Notes under the pieces: model-generated
Seen by the model: the letters and a program-made list of their open reading frames with translations, nothing else
Told to the model about the DNA's origin: nothing
Database searches by the model: none
DNA from: Acidobacteriota bacterium
GTDB lineage: Bacteria; Pseudomonadota; Alphaproteobacteria; Caulobacterales; Hyphomonadaceae
Direction of reading: 5' to 3'
Length of the DNA: 64,000 nt
Assembly: GCA_016712445.1 (NCBI GenBank)
Contig: JADJRB010000001.1
Coordinates: 186,001 to 250,000 of the forward strand
Translations under genes and position numbers: made by a program
Shown here: positions 9,421 to 16,893 of the stretch, one piece after another
How the letters are laid out: each line of letters begins with the position of its first letter
Numbering within the stretch: the stretch's first letter is position 1

Positions 9421-9449
9421 AAGAAAAGGGCCGCCCCGAAGGGCGGCCC
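9421..9449 (-). terminator. Rho-independent terminator with UUCG loop
   Basis: On the minus strand a 9-bp perfect stem GGGCCGCCC / GGGCGGCCC closes the stable tetraloop TTCG and is followed by TTTTCTT. It sits about 80 bases past the stop of the minus-strand gene at 9528-9953 and should end that transcript. Confidence 0.8.
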
Positions 9450-9527
9450 GGATACTCTGGAACGACGCGATGACCAACAAAGGGTCTGGATAAGGCAGCG
9501 TCAGTTCCCCTTCGCAGGGCCAGTGCG

Positions 9528-9953
9528 TTACGCGGCGCGCACCTCCTCTCCGCGGGCCGGCGATCCCGCAGGGCTCATCAGGTCACCCAGATGGCCAAAG
9601 TCATTCATGCCGTATACGGATTGCATCCAGCTGCCGATGGACGGCAGGAGCGTGCCGATCTGCCTGTGATCAAGGCCGGCTTCCTGGAGTGCGGAAATCA
9701 TCGAAAGGGCGACGCGGCGGCGGCCGCCCGGGGTCTGCTCGATCAGGCGTGCGATCTCGCCGGTCGGGGCGCCGATCTCGTCACCGGTCCGCGCAGCGAG
9801 GACACGCGCGCCGGGAACCTTCTTGAACATGACTTCTGCGAGCGGGCTGCCCTGACGCTCTGCGCCATTCAGGACAATACCCAGCGCGCGTTTGGCTTGG
9901 GTGTCGCCGAGACCATTGCATGTAGCGAGATGCGCTATCAGATCAATCATCAT
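9528..9953 (-). CDS. Small uncharacterised cytoplasmic protein (DUF2780-like?)
   Basis: 141 aa from the ATG at 9953, which follows AGGAGAG at good spacing; a longer frame to 9998 lacks such a site. The first 50 residues (IAHLATCNGLGDTQAKRALGIVLNG) resemble the helical start of DUF2780/VcgC-like proteins, which carry repeated short helices after a phrase of the type LGxxxxQAxxALG. The remainder is helical with Gly/Ser turns. No signal peptide is visible. A strong terminator follows, so it is probably monocistronic. Function unknown, and the family suggestion is tentative. Confidence 0.65.
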   Translation of the reverse strand: MMIDLIAHLATCNGLGDTQAKRALGIVLNGAERQGSPLAEVMFKKVPGARVLAARTGDEIGAPTGEIARLIEQTPGGRRRVALSMISALQEAGLDHRQIGTLLPSIGSWMQSVYGMNDFGHLGDLMSPAGSPARGEEVRAA

Positions 9954-10160
9954 TGGCAAAGGCTCTCCTAAGATCAATGGCCTCGGTGACAGGACCAACT
10001 TCGCCGCGCGTGGTTTCTGGAATCTTACCGGCGTGAACTTTTTTTCACCCCGGATGAAGAAAGCGATTAAGGCGCGTTAGGCTGGGGTAAACAGAGCGCG
10101 CGGATTCGTTTACCCTCGCTGTAATGTTGCGCCGAAAACCGCAGTAAAACCGGAGCTTGC

Positions 10161-11138
10161 ATGATCCGTATCGGAATTCTTGGCGCGGCGAAGATCGCGC
10201 CGATGGCGATCATCAAACCTGTGGAAAGGCGAAGCGATTGCGAAATCACCTGGGTGGCCGCGCGCGACGGCGCCCGCGCGCGGACCTATGCCGACGCCAA
10301 TGGCATCCGGGATGTCGCCGAGAGCTATGAAGCGCTGATCGCGCGGCCGGACATCGACCTCATCTACAATGCCCTGCCCCCACACCGGCACATGGACCTG
10401 ACCATCGCGGCGCTGGAGGCCGGCAAGGCCGTGCTGTGCGAGAAGCCGTTTGCGATGAATGCGCGCGAGGCGCGGGCAATGACCGATGCGGCGGCGCGCA
10501 CCGGCCGGCCGCTGCTGGAGGCATTCCATTACCGGTTCCATCCGATGTTCGGCGAAATACTCCGGCAGGTAAATGCGGGCGCGATCGGCAAGCTGTGCGC
10601 GATCCGTTCGGAATTTTCGGTCGCGATCAAGTACCGTCCGGGCGAACTCAGGCATGATCCCGCACTGGGCGGCGGCGCGCTGATGGATCTCGGATGTTAC
10701 GCCCTGCACTGGGCACGCACGGTTGCGGGATCAGAGCCGGACCTAATATCGGCCAGCGCGACGCTGAGCGAACACGGCGTGGACCTCGAGACGGAAGCGA
10801 ACCTGGAGTTTGCCGGCGGCGTGACCGCGAAGGTGCGCACCTCAATGATGCAAGGCCAGCGCTTCAAAGCCCTGCTCGCGCTGCAAGGCACAGAGGGCGT
10901 GCTGGTGGCGCGCAACCCGCTGCACCCCTCGCACGGCCATTCGATCACGATCCGGCGGGGCCGGTCGACTGAACGCTACACCGTGGACGGGCAGACGACC
11001 TACGACCACCAGCTGAGGCACATGATAGACGTGATGAAAGCAAATGCCCCACCTTTGACGGGCGGGGCAGATGCGGTGGCCAACATGGCGCTGATCGATG
11101 CGGTGTATGCAGCGGCGGGTGTCGACCGCCCGGCCTGA
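10161..11138 (+). CDS. Gfo/Idh/MocA family NAD(P)-dependent oxidoreductase
   Basis: 325 aa. An N-terminal Rossmann fold begins IRIGILGAAKIAP, with the cofactor-domain phrase YNALPPHRHMD and the family motif EKP at residues 94-96 (CEKPFAMN). The C-terminal domain carries FHYRFHP and the GGGALMDLGCYALH segment. Family members oxidise or reduce sugars, inositols or related compounds; the substrate is unknown. The ATG follows GGAG at 5-base spacing. Its stop directly abuts the stop of the convergent gene at 11139. Confidence 0.9.
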   Translation: MIRIGILGAAKIAPMAIIKPVERRSDCEITWVAARDGARARTYADANGIRDVAESYEALIARPDIDLIYNALPPHRHMDLTIAALEAGKAVLCEKPFAMNAREARAMTDAAARTGRPLLEAFHYRFHPMFGEILRQVNAGAIGKLCAIRSEFSVAIKYRPGELRHDPALGGGALMDLGCYALHWARTVAGSEPDLISASATLSEHGVDLETEANLEFAGGVTAKVRTSMMQGQRFKALLALQGTEGVLVARNPLHPSHGHSITIRRGRSTERYTVDGQTTYDHQLRHMIDVMKANAPPLTGGADAVANMALIDAVYAAAGVDRPA

Positions 11139-12812
11139 TCAGGCGGCGTCCTGCGCCATGCCGATCCATTCTTCGACTTCATCTTCGTGCAGCACCTGGT
11201 CGTCGCGCAGGACGCGCTCGCCCTCCGGCGTCGCCAGGAATTCCATCGCCAGTTCGAAGATCGTATGCGCCGACGCGCCGGCGAGGTCGTCGCGCGTGGT
11301 GATGCCGGCGCCGACCAGCAGCTGGGCATCGTGGACGCGCAGGCCCGGCACATCCATCATCAACTGGGTCTGGTCCTGCCAGGTACGGATCGCTTCCGAC
11401 GTGATGTGGCGCACGTTGAGTTCGAGTTCCACCATGTCCGCATCGCAGTCGAGCAGGTCACCGATTGTGGTGATGCCGGCGCGCGCGAGCTGCTTGGCGG
11501 TCTTGCGGCCGATGGACGGTGCGTCGACGACCGGATCGTCGCGCGTGATCGACGCCAGGCGGCGAGGCGAGCCGTCCTCCTCGACCTTCGGTGCCTTCGC
11601 AGGCTGGACCGTCTCGGCCGGCTCTTCTTCGGCGTCGAAAAGGATTTCAGCGGAGCTGGCCTCTTCGGCGTCCGCAGCGACTTCGGCTTCCTCCGGCTCC
11701 GGCGCGCTGCGTTTGCGCGTGCCGAAAAGCCCGCGGATTCCGGACTTGGTGGAATCGCGGCGGGAGATTTCGGCAAGCTCGGCGGGCGGGATGTCGTCGA
11801 CGATATCCTCCGCCTGCTGTGTAAGCTCCAGCGGCTCGGCAGCGAGGCGGTTCTCGTTGAGCGTGCCGATCGGCGCGATCTCTTCAGCGTCGAGTTGCTT
11901 CAGCGGAATGCGGCGCACTTCCTTGGCATGCAGGGCACGGATCTTCTTGTCGTCAGCCGGGAGGGTCTTGATCACTTTGCCCGTCTTCTGGAACTCGGCA
12001 TACATGCGCTCGACGGTGCGCTTGTCGGCGGCGTCTTCGAGCTTGGCCGTGATCCAGCGCAGCGGAATATCCAGCGTTTCGAAATAGCCCTGCAGGGTCA
12101 GGTTCACTTTCGGCGGGGCCACGGCGGCCTCCTCGATGCCGCGCGACAGGATCGCGGCGAAGCCTGCTGTCGCGTAGGCAACGAGATCGGCGATGGCCGC
12201 CTGCATTGTCTCGTCCAGGCCGGCTGGCGGGTTGGCGACGCCGGCATCGAAATCGTAATGGTCGATGAAGGTGTCGTAGTGAGCATGGCTGCGCTCGGCG
12301 CCTTCGCGCACCATGTCGGACACGAAGCCCATACCGTCCGGCACATCGATCTCCGGATAGCCGCTCGTCTCGATGCGGGCGTCCGTTTCGGCGCGTGACT
12401 TCGCAATGCTCCATTCGACCGCGCGGTGGATGACGCCTTCGGCCTCGGTCTGGCCGGTGTGGAAGGGCTGGATCGGGTCGGCATAGTAATGGCTGAGGAC
12501 GCCGAACGCGTAAGCCGCCTCGCTCCAGCGCTTCTTCGAGAGTAATTCGACGCCGCGCGCATACCATTCCTGCGCCTTGCCGCGCGCCCCGCCCCACTCG
12601 CCTTCGGAGACGTGGAGGACGTGGTTCTTGAAATCCTTGAACTCGGCGTCCGGCGCCTTTGCGCCTTTCAGGAGATGTTCGTGGTGGACGAGGAACAGGG
12701 ATTTCCACGCTTCGCCCTCGTCGCCCGAAATCAGCGACAGCGCATCGAACGCAATGAAATGGTGCGTCGAGCGGCAGCGGTGATTGCGGATCACGCGTTC
12801 GAGCAGGGTCAT
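11139..12812 (-). CDS. Zinc phospholipase C-like domain fused to DUF4332-like helix-hairpin-helix domain
   Basis: 557 aa from the ATG at 12812, with AAGGACAAGG just upstream. Residues 1 to about 250 look like the all-helical zinc-dependent phospholipase C/S1-P1 nuclease type fold. It is rich in His/Asp in the expected phrases: RSTHHF, LVHHEHL, FKNHVLHVSEGEWG, LSHYYADPIQPFHTG and SHAHYDTFIDHYDFD. A variable acidic linker follows (about 340-440, many Glu/Ala). The C-terminus has a helix-hairpin-helix-type repeat (APSIGRKTAKQLARAGITTIGDLL, then VPGLRVHDAQLLVGAGI), as in DUF4332. No signal peptide is visible, so it appears cytoplasmic. Whether it cleaves lipid or nucleic acid is unknown. Divergent from the tryptophanase gene. 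Confidence 0.8.
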   Translation of the reverse strand: MTLLERVIRNHRCRSTHHFIAFDALSLISGDEGEAWKSLFLVHHEHLLKGAKAPDAEFKDFKNHVLHVSEGEWGGARGKAQEWYARGVELLSKKRWSEAAYAFGVLSHYYADPIQPFHTGQTEAEGVIHRAVEWSIAKSRAETDARIETSGYPEIDVPDGMGFVSDMVREGAERSHAHYDTFIDHYDFDAGVANPPAGLDETMQAAIADLVAYATAGFAAILSRGIEEAAVAPPKVNLTLQGYFETLDIPLRWITAKLEDAADKRTVERMYAEFQKTGKVIKTLPADDKKIRALHAKEVRRIPLKQLDAEEIAPIGTLNENRLAAEPLELTQQAEDIVDDIPPAELAEISRRDSTKSGIRGLFGTRKRSAPEPEEAEVAADAEEASSAEILFDAEEEPAETVQPAKAPKVEEDGSPRRLASITRDDPVVDAPSIGRKTAKQLARAGITTIGDLLDCDADMVELELNVRHITSEAIRTWQDQTQLMMDVPGLRVHDAQLLVGAGITTRDDLAGASAHTIFELAMEFLATPEGERVLRDDQVLHEDEVEEWIGMAQDAA

Positions 12813-12895
12813 GGCCTTGTCCTTCGGGGCGGCGGTTCGATTCCGGCGAAGGTGTTCGAAGATGGTGAATGCGCTGTTAACCCCGCCTCGCCGCC

Positions 12896-12924
12896 TTGGC
12901 AGGAATGGCCGGGTCGTGCTATGG
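12896..12924 (+). promoter_or_regulatory. Candidate promoter for the tryptophanase gene
   Basis: TTGGCA and CTATGG lie 17 bases apart, which fits the loose alphaproteobacterial -35/-10 pattern. It would give a leader of roughly 125 bases before the tnaA start. Judged by eye only. Confidence 0.3.
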
Positions 12925-12986
12925 CCCTGCCATCGCAACAGGCGCTGAGCGCGGCCGTCTTCCGGCCTACCGGGAGGGCAACCGCA

Positions 12987-13026
12987 GCGCAGGAGTTCCT
13001 GTGCGCGGAGCGGCAAAACCGCTTTT
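12987..13026 (+). promoter_or_regulatory. Leader hairpins upstream of tnaA, possible attenuator
   Basis: Two adjacent hairpins precede tnaA. The first is GCGCAGGA pairing with TCCTG-T-GCGC, with one bulge. The second is a short stem AGCGG/CCGCT (13009-13023) followed by TTTT. The second resembles a weak intrinsic terminator about 30 bases before the start codon. No Trp-containing leader peptide is visible. Confidence 0.3.
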
Positions 13027-13057
13027 CACTCAGGGACATAACGCCCGGGAGTGACAC

Positions 13058-14422
13058 ATGAAGACCATCATCGAACCGTTCCGCATCAAGTCCGTCGAGC
13101 CGATCCGGATGACCACGCGCGCCGAACGCGAAGCCTTGCTCAAGGCCGCAGGTTACAACTTGTTCAAGCTGCATTCGGACGACGTGATCATTGACCTGCT
13201 GACCGATAGCGGAACCTCGGCGATGAGCGCGGCCCAGTGGGGCGCGGTGATGACCGGCGACGAAAGCTATGCCGGCGCGCCGAGCTTTTACCGGTTCGAA
13301 GCGGCGGTGAAGGATCTGATGGACTTCCGTCACATCATTCCGGCGCACCAAGGCCGGGCGGCGGAGCACCTGCTGTTCACGCTGATCGCGAAGCCGGGCG
13401 ACCTCATCCCGTCAAACACGCATTTCGACACGACGCGCGGCAACATCGAGGCGATGGGCGCTGAAGCGCTGGATCTTCCGATTGCGGAGGGCCGCGTGCC
13501 GTCGCTGGACCACCCCTTCAAGGGGAACATGGATCTTGCGGCCCTCGAGCGCGTGTTGACGGAGCACGGCGCGCGCATCCCGGCTGTGATGATGACGATC
13601 ACCAACAATGCCGGCGGTGGCCAGCCTGTCAGCCTCGCCAACATTCGCGGCGCGGCGGCGCTGGCGAAGAAGTTCGGCAAGGCCTTTTATATCGACGGCT
13701 GCCGGTTTGCGGAGAACGCCTGGTTCATCAAGCTGCGCGAAGAAGGCCAGAAGGACCGCTCGATCAAGGACATCGTGCGCGACACCTTTGCAGTCGCCGA
13801 CGGCATGACGATGAGCGCCAAGAAAGATGCCTTCGCGAACATCGGCGGCTGGCTGGCGCTGAACGATGATGCGCTCGCCGAGCGGGCGCGCACGCTGCTG
13901 ATCCAGACCGAGGGCTTCCCGACCTATGGCGGTCTTGCGGGCCGCGACCTTGACGCGATTGCGCAGGGCCTGAAGGAAATCATCGACGAAGATTACCTGC
14001 GTTACCGTGTACGGAGCAATTCCTACATCGCCGAACGCCTCGACGCGATGGGCATTCCCGTGGTGAAGCCTGCGGGCGGCCATGCCGTGTTCATCGATGC
14101 GCGCGCCTTCCTGCCGCATATTCCGCCGCTGCAATATCCGGGTCAGGCGCTGACCTGCGCGATGTACGAGGCCGGCGGCATCCGCGCCTGCGAGATCGGC
14201 ACGGTGATGTTCGGGCGCAAACCGGACGGCAGCGAGGCGCCCGGCGCCATGGACCTCGTCCGCCTCGCCATGCCCCGCCGCGTCTATACGCAAAGCCATG
14301 CCGACTATGTGGTGGAAGTGCTGGAGGAGGTGGCGGCAGCAAAGGACACGTTGCGCGGAATGCGCATCGTGAAGGAGCCGCCGATGATGCGGCATTTCAC
14401 GGCGGAGTTTGCGAAGCTCTGA
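13058..14422 (+). CDS. tnaA: Tryptophanase (beta-eliminating PLP lyase)
   Basis: 454 aa, typical length for the tryptophanase/tyrosine phenol-lyase family. These enzymes use PLP to split an amino acid into an aromatic ring, pyruvate and ammonia. The PLP lysine lies in MSAKKDA (Lys255/256), and the aspartate-containing YIDGCRFAENA matches the cofactor-binding Asp-Arg region. FDTTRG near residue 123 has Asp where E. coli tryptophanase has its Asp137; tyrosine phenol-lyases carry Thr there. QTEGFPTYGGLAGRD and RRVYTQSH also fit tryptophanase better. I therefore call tryptophanase, which would let the cell use tryptophan as carbon and nitrogen source and release indole. No tryptophan permease gene is adjacent. 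Confidence 0.87.
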   Translation: MKTIIEPFRIKSVEPIRMTTRAEREALLKAAGYNLFKLHSDDVIIDLLTDSGTSAMSAAQWGAVMTGDESYAGAPSFYRFEAAVKDLMDFRHIIPAHQGRAAEHLLFTLIAKPGDLIPSNTHFDTTRGNIEAMGAEALDLPIAEGRVPSLDHPFKGNMDLAALERVLTEHGARIPAVMMTITNNAGGGQPVSLANIRGAAALAKKFGKAFYIDGCRFAENAWFIKLREEGQKDRSIKDIVRDTFAVADGMTMSAKKDAFANIGGWLALNDDALAERARTLLIQTEGFPTYGGLAGRDLDAIAQGLKEIIDEDYLRYRVRSNSYIAERLDAMGIPVVKPAGGHAVFIDARAFLPHIPPLQYPGQALTCAMYEAGGIRACEIGTVMFGRKPDGSEAPGAMDLVRLAMPRRVYTQSHADYVVEVLEEVAAAKDTLRGMRIVKEPPMMRHFTAEFAKL

Positions 14423-14437
14423 GCCGGTTGACCTTTT

Positions 14438-14471
14438 TATAATTCTACACTTATATAAGTTTTGAATTATA
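14438..14471. promoter_or_regulatory. 34-bp AT-rich operator dyad over the SRPBCC/ArsR promoter
   Basis: TATAATTC and GAATTATA flank a perfect inner palindrome ACTTATATAAGT (14449-14460). Both share the same centre at 14454/14455, so the whole element is one interrupted dyad. A TTGACC -35-like box at 14428-14433 sits just upstream, and TATATA-type -10 options lie inside the dyad. A dimeric repressor bound here would block the promoter. The downstream ArsR gene is the obvious candidate for autoregulation. The element stands out sharply from the GC-rich surroundings. Confidence 0.7.
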
Positions 14472-14484
14472 GAAAGGTCCTGTC

Positions 14485-15135
14485 ATGATCCATGATATCA
14501 GCGCTGCCATCGGCGCAACGAGCCGTACTGTCCGCAAGAGCGAGCGCGATGGCAAACCGATGGAAGCGGTTGTCGCCGAACGCAACTATGACACCGGCAT
14601 TGACGATCTTTGGGACGCGCTCACGAGCCCGGAGCGCCTGCCCCGCTGGTTCGGAAATGTCAGCGGCGAATACAAGCTCGGCGGCCGTTTCCAGATCGAG
14701 GGCAATGCGGCCGGCAGCATCCTTGAATGCGATCCGCCGAAGACGCTGAAGGTGACGTGGGAGTTTGCGGGTGGGATCAGCTGGGTCGAAGTGCATCTGC
14801 GCGCGGTCAATGCTGAAGAAACGCACCTGCAGCTGATTCACGAAGCCCATGTCGATCCGGATTGGGCCGCCAAGTATGGCCCGGGCGCGGTCGGGGTTGG
14901 CTGGGATCTCTGGATGCTCGGCCTGCAGACGCACCTTGCGTCGGGCTGGTCGAAGCCGGAAGGGCATGACGAGGAATACGGGAAGACCGCCGACTACAAA
15001 TCCTTCGTGCGGACCAGCAGCGATGGCTGGCGCGAGGCGTCGATTGCCGCCGGCAACGATCCGGCGATTGCAGGACCTGCCGCAGCGAGTACAACGGCAT
15101 TCTATCTGGGCGAGGCGCCTCCGGGCGGCGGCTGA
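14485..15135 (+). CDS. SRPBCC (AHSA1-like) ligand-binding protein
   Basis: 216 aa. The helix-grip fold is recognisable from an early strand (VVAERNYDTGIDDLWDALTSPERLPRWFG), the core EYKLGGRFQIEGNAAGSILECDPPKTLKVTWEF, and a C-terminal helix VGWDLWMLGLQTHLA. The protein continues about 60 residues past the usual AHSA1 end, with a polar Ala/Gly tail. AHSA1-like proteins bind hydrophobic ligands, and many are encoded with ArsR regulators. Here the stop overlaps the ArsR start by one base (TGATG), so the two are co-translated. The operator dyad lies 14 bases upstream of the start. Confidence 0.88.
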   Translation: MIHDISAAIGATSRTVRKSERDGKPMEAVVAERNYDTGIDDLWDALTSPERLPRWFGNVSGEYKLGGRFQIEGNAAGSILECDPPKTLKVTWEFAGGISWVEVHLRAVNAEETHLQLIHEAHVDPDWAAKYGPGAVGVGWDLWMLGLQTHLASGWSKPEGHDEEYGKTADYKSFVRTSSDGWREASIAAGNDPAIAGPAAASTTAFYLGEAPPGGG

Positions 15136-15461
15136 TGCACGCATTCGACATACTCGGCGACCCCGTTCGCCGGCGCATTCTGGAACTGCTGTCCGAGAGC
15201 AGCCGGTCCTCCGGCGAGGTCGTTGAAGTGATCCAGGCCGAGTTCGGCATCTCGCAGGCCGGCGTCTCGCAGCATCTGAAGGTGCTGCGGGAGAACGGCT
15301 TTGCGACCGTCGCCGCCGAAGGCACACGGCGCATCTATACACTGGATGCGGCGCCGCTCCGGCAAGTCGATGACTGGCTCGGACATTTCCGGGGCTTCTG
15401 GACACACAAGCTGGAATCGCTGGCGACAGAAGTGCGCCGGGGCAAGAAGAAGCAGGACTAG
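15135..15461 (+). CDS. ArsR family winged-helix repressor
   Basis: 108 aa. A typical ArsR opening (FDILGDPVRRRILELL) is followed by the recognition helix region FGISQAGVSQHLKVLRENGFA and the wing VAAEGTRRIYTL. There is no CxC metal site, so it is probably not an arsenic or metal sensor. It more likely belongs to the group encoded with AHSA1/SRPBCC proteins. It probably represses its own operon through the 34-bp dyad upstream of the partner gene; that link is inference. Confidence 0.9.
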   Translation: MHAFDILGDPVRRRILELLSESSRSSGEVVEVIQAEFGISQAGVSQHLKVLRENGFATVAAEGTRRIYTLDAAPLRQVDDWLGHFRGFWTHKLESLATEVRRGKKKQD

Positions 15462-15525
15462 CCTCTGCTTGACGGCCCGTGCGGCAGGCATTCCAGTGTT
15501 CCCCAAAATAAACGGGAGGAACACG

Positions 15526-16839
15526 ATGGCGGAAGATGGCGCGAATGCACAGTTTGAAGGCTTCAAGCGCGGGCGGCTGGATGACGAGATCGTCAATCCG
15601 GAGCTTTATGCGAGCGAGGAAATCCACGACGTCTATACGAAGCTGCGCCGGGACGACCCGCTGCACTGGACCGAGCCGGAAGGCTTCCGGCCCTTCTGGT
15701 CGGTGACCAAGCAGGCGGACATCCTCGAGATCGAGCGCCAGCACCAGATTTTCACCAACAGCCAGCGCACCTACCTCAGCCCGATTGCGGGCGAGGCGTG
15801 GATCAAGTCGATGACGGGAGACACGCATCTCTTCCGGACGCTGGTGGACCTCGACGACCCGGTGCACATGAAGCTGCGCGCCCTGACGCAGGGCTGGTTC
15901 ATGCCGCCGAACCTTCGCAAGCTGGAGGAGCGTATTGCGGGCCTTGCCAAGGAACACGTGGACCATATGGCCAGCCTTGGCGGCGAATGCGACTTCGTGA
16001 AGGAAGTGGCGCTCTGGTATCCGCTGCGTGTCATCAATTCGATTCTCGGTGTTCCGAGGTCGGATGAAAAGTTCATCATGAAGATGACGCAGGAAATCTT
16101 CGGACCCGGCGACCCCGATGTCGCCGCCGAGAGCGACAACCTTTCCGAGGACGGCAAATCCGTTACCAGCGACCAGGGCGTCAACCTCCTGCAGACCGCG
16201 CAGGAACTGTTCGCCTATTTCGGCGCCATCACCACCGCGCGCCGAGCAAACCCGACAGATGACCTTGCGAGCGTGATTGCCAATGGCATGATCGACGGCC
16301 AGCCCATCGGCGACCGGGAAGCGATGAGCTATTACATCATCGTCGCGACCGCCGGTCATGACACGACCAGTTCTACCGCCTCAGGCGGCCTGCTGGAGCT
16401 GATCCGCCGGCCTGAACAGATGGCGAAACTTAAGGCGAACCCGGCGCTGCTGCCCAACGCCGTCGAGGAAATGATCCGTTGGGTGACGCCCGTGAAGCAT
16501 TTCATGCGCACCGCGACCGAGGACTATTCGCTCCGTGGAAAGACGATCCGCAAGGGTGACGGGTTGACGCTGTTCTACTGGTCCGGAAACCGCGACGAGG
16601 AGGTGTTCGACCAGCCGTTCGAGTTCAGAGTCGACCGCGACGTGAAGAAGCAGGTCGCCTTCGGCCACGGTGTGCACCTGTGCCTGGGCATGCATATGGC
16701 GCGGATGGAGATCAAGGCGCTGTTCGCCGAACTTCTGCCACGCCTTGAATCCATCGAACTGGCGGGCGAGCCGAAGAACACGCGCGCCAATTTCGTCTCG
16801 GGTCTGAAAAGCCTGCCGGTGCGCTACCGGCTCAAATAA
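15526..16839 (+). CDS. Cytochrome P450
   Basis: 437 aa from the ATG at 15526, which follows GGGAGG; an open frame further upstream overlaps arsR and is non-coding. Landmarks: the oxygen-binding I-helix AGHDTT (residues 276-281), the ExxR pair Glu315/Arg318, and the haem-binding FGHGVHLCLG with Cys386 as axial ligand. It is a soluble bacterial class I P450, needing a ferredoxin and reductase that are not in the window. The neighbouring acyl-CoA dehydrogenase suggests hydroxylation and breakdown of a hydrophobic compound such as a terpene, steroid side chain or alkane. The substrate is not determinable from sequence. Confidence 0.93.
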   Translation: MAEDGANAQFEGFKRGRLDDEIVNPELYASEEIHDVYTKLRRDDPLHWTEPEGFRPFWSVTKQADILEIERQHQIFTNSQRTYLSPIAGEAWIKSMTGDTHLFRTLVDLDDPVHMKLRALTQGWFMPPNLRKLEERIAGLAKEHVDHMASLGGECDFVKEVALWYPLRVINSILGVPRSDEKFIMKMTQEIFGPGDPDVAAESDNLSEDGKSVTSDQGVNLLQTAQELFAYFGAITTARRANPTDDLASVIANGMIDGQPIGDREAMSYYIIVATAGHDTTSSTASGGLLELIRRPEQMAKLKANPALLPNAVEEMIRWVTPVKHFMRTATEDYSLRGKTIRKGDGLTLFYWSGNRDEEVFDQPFEFRVDRDVKKQVAFGHGVHLCLGMHMARMEIKALFAELLPRLESIELAGEPKNTRANFVSGLKSLPVRYRLK

Positions 16840-16841
16840 GA

Positions 16842-16876
16842 AAAGCCGGGCAAGGCGCTGCGCCCTGCCCGGCTTT
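16842..16876. terminator. Bidirectional terminator between P450 and acyl-CoA dehydrogenase
   Basis: An 11-bp stem AAAGCCGGGCA / TGCCCGGCTTT lies between two convergent genes. The A-rich left edge and T-rich right edge allow termination from both directions. Confidence 0.7.
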
Positions 16877-16893
16877 GGCTTGTTTGTCTCGGA

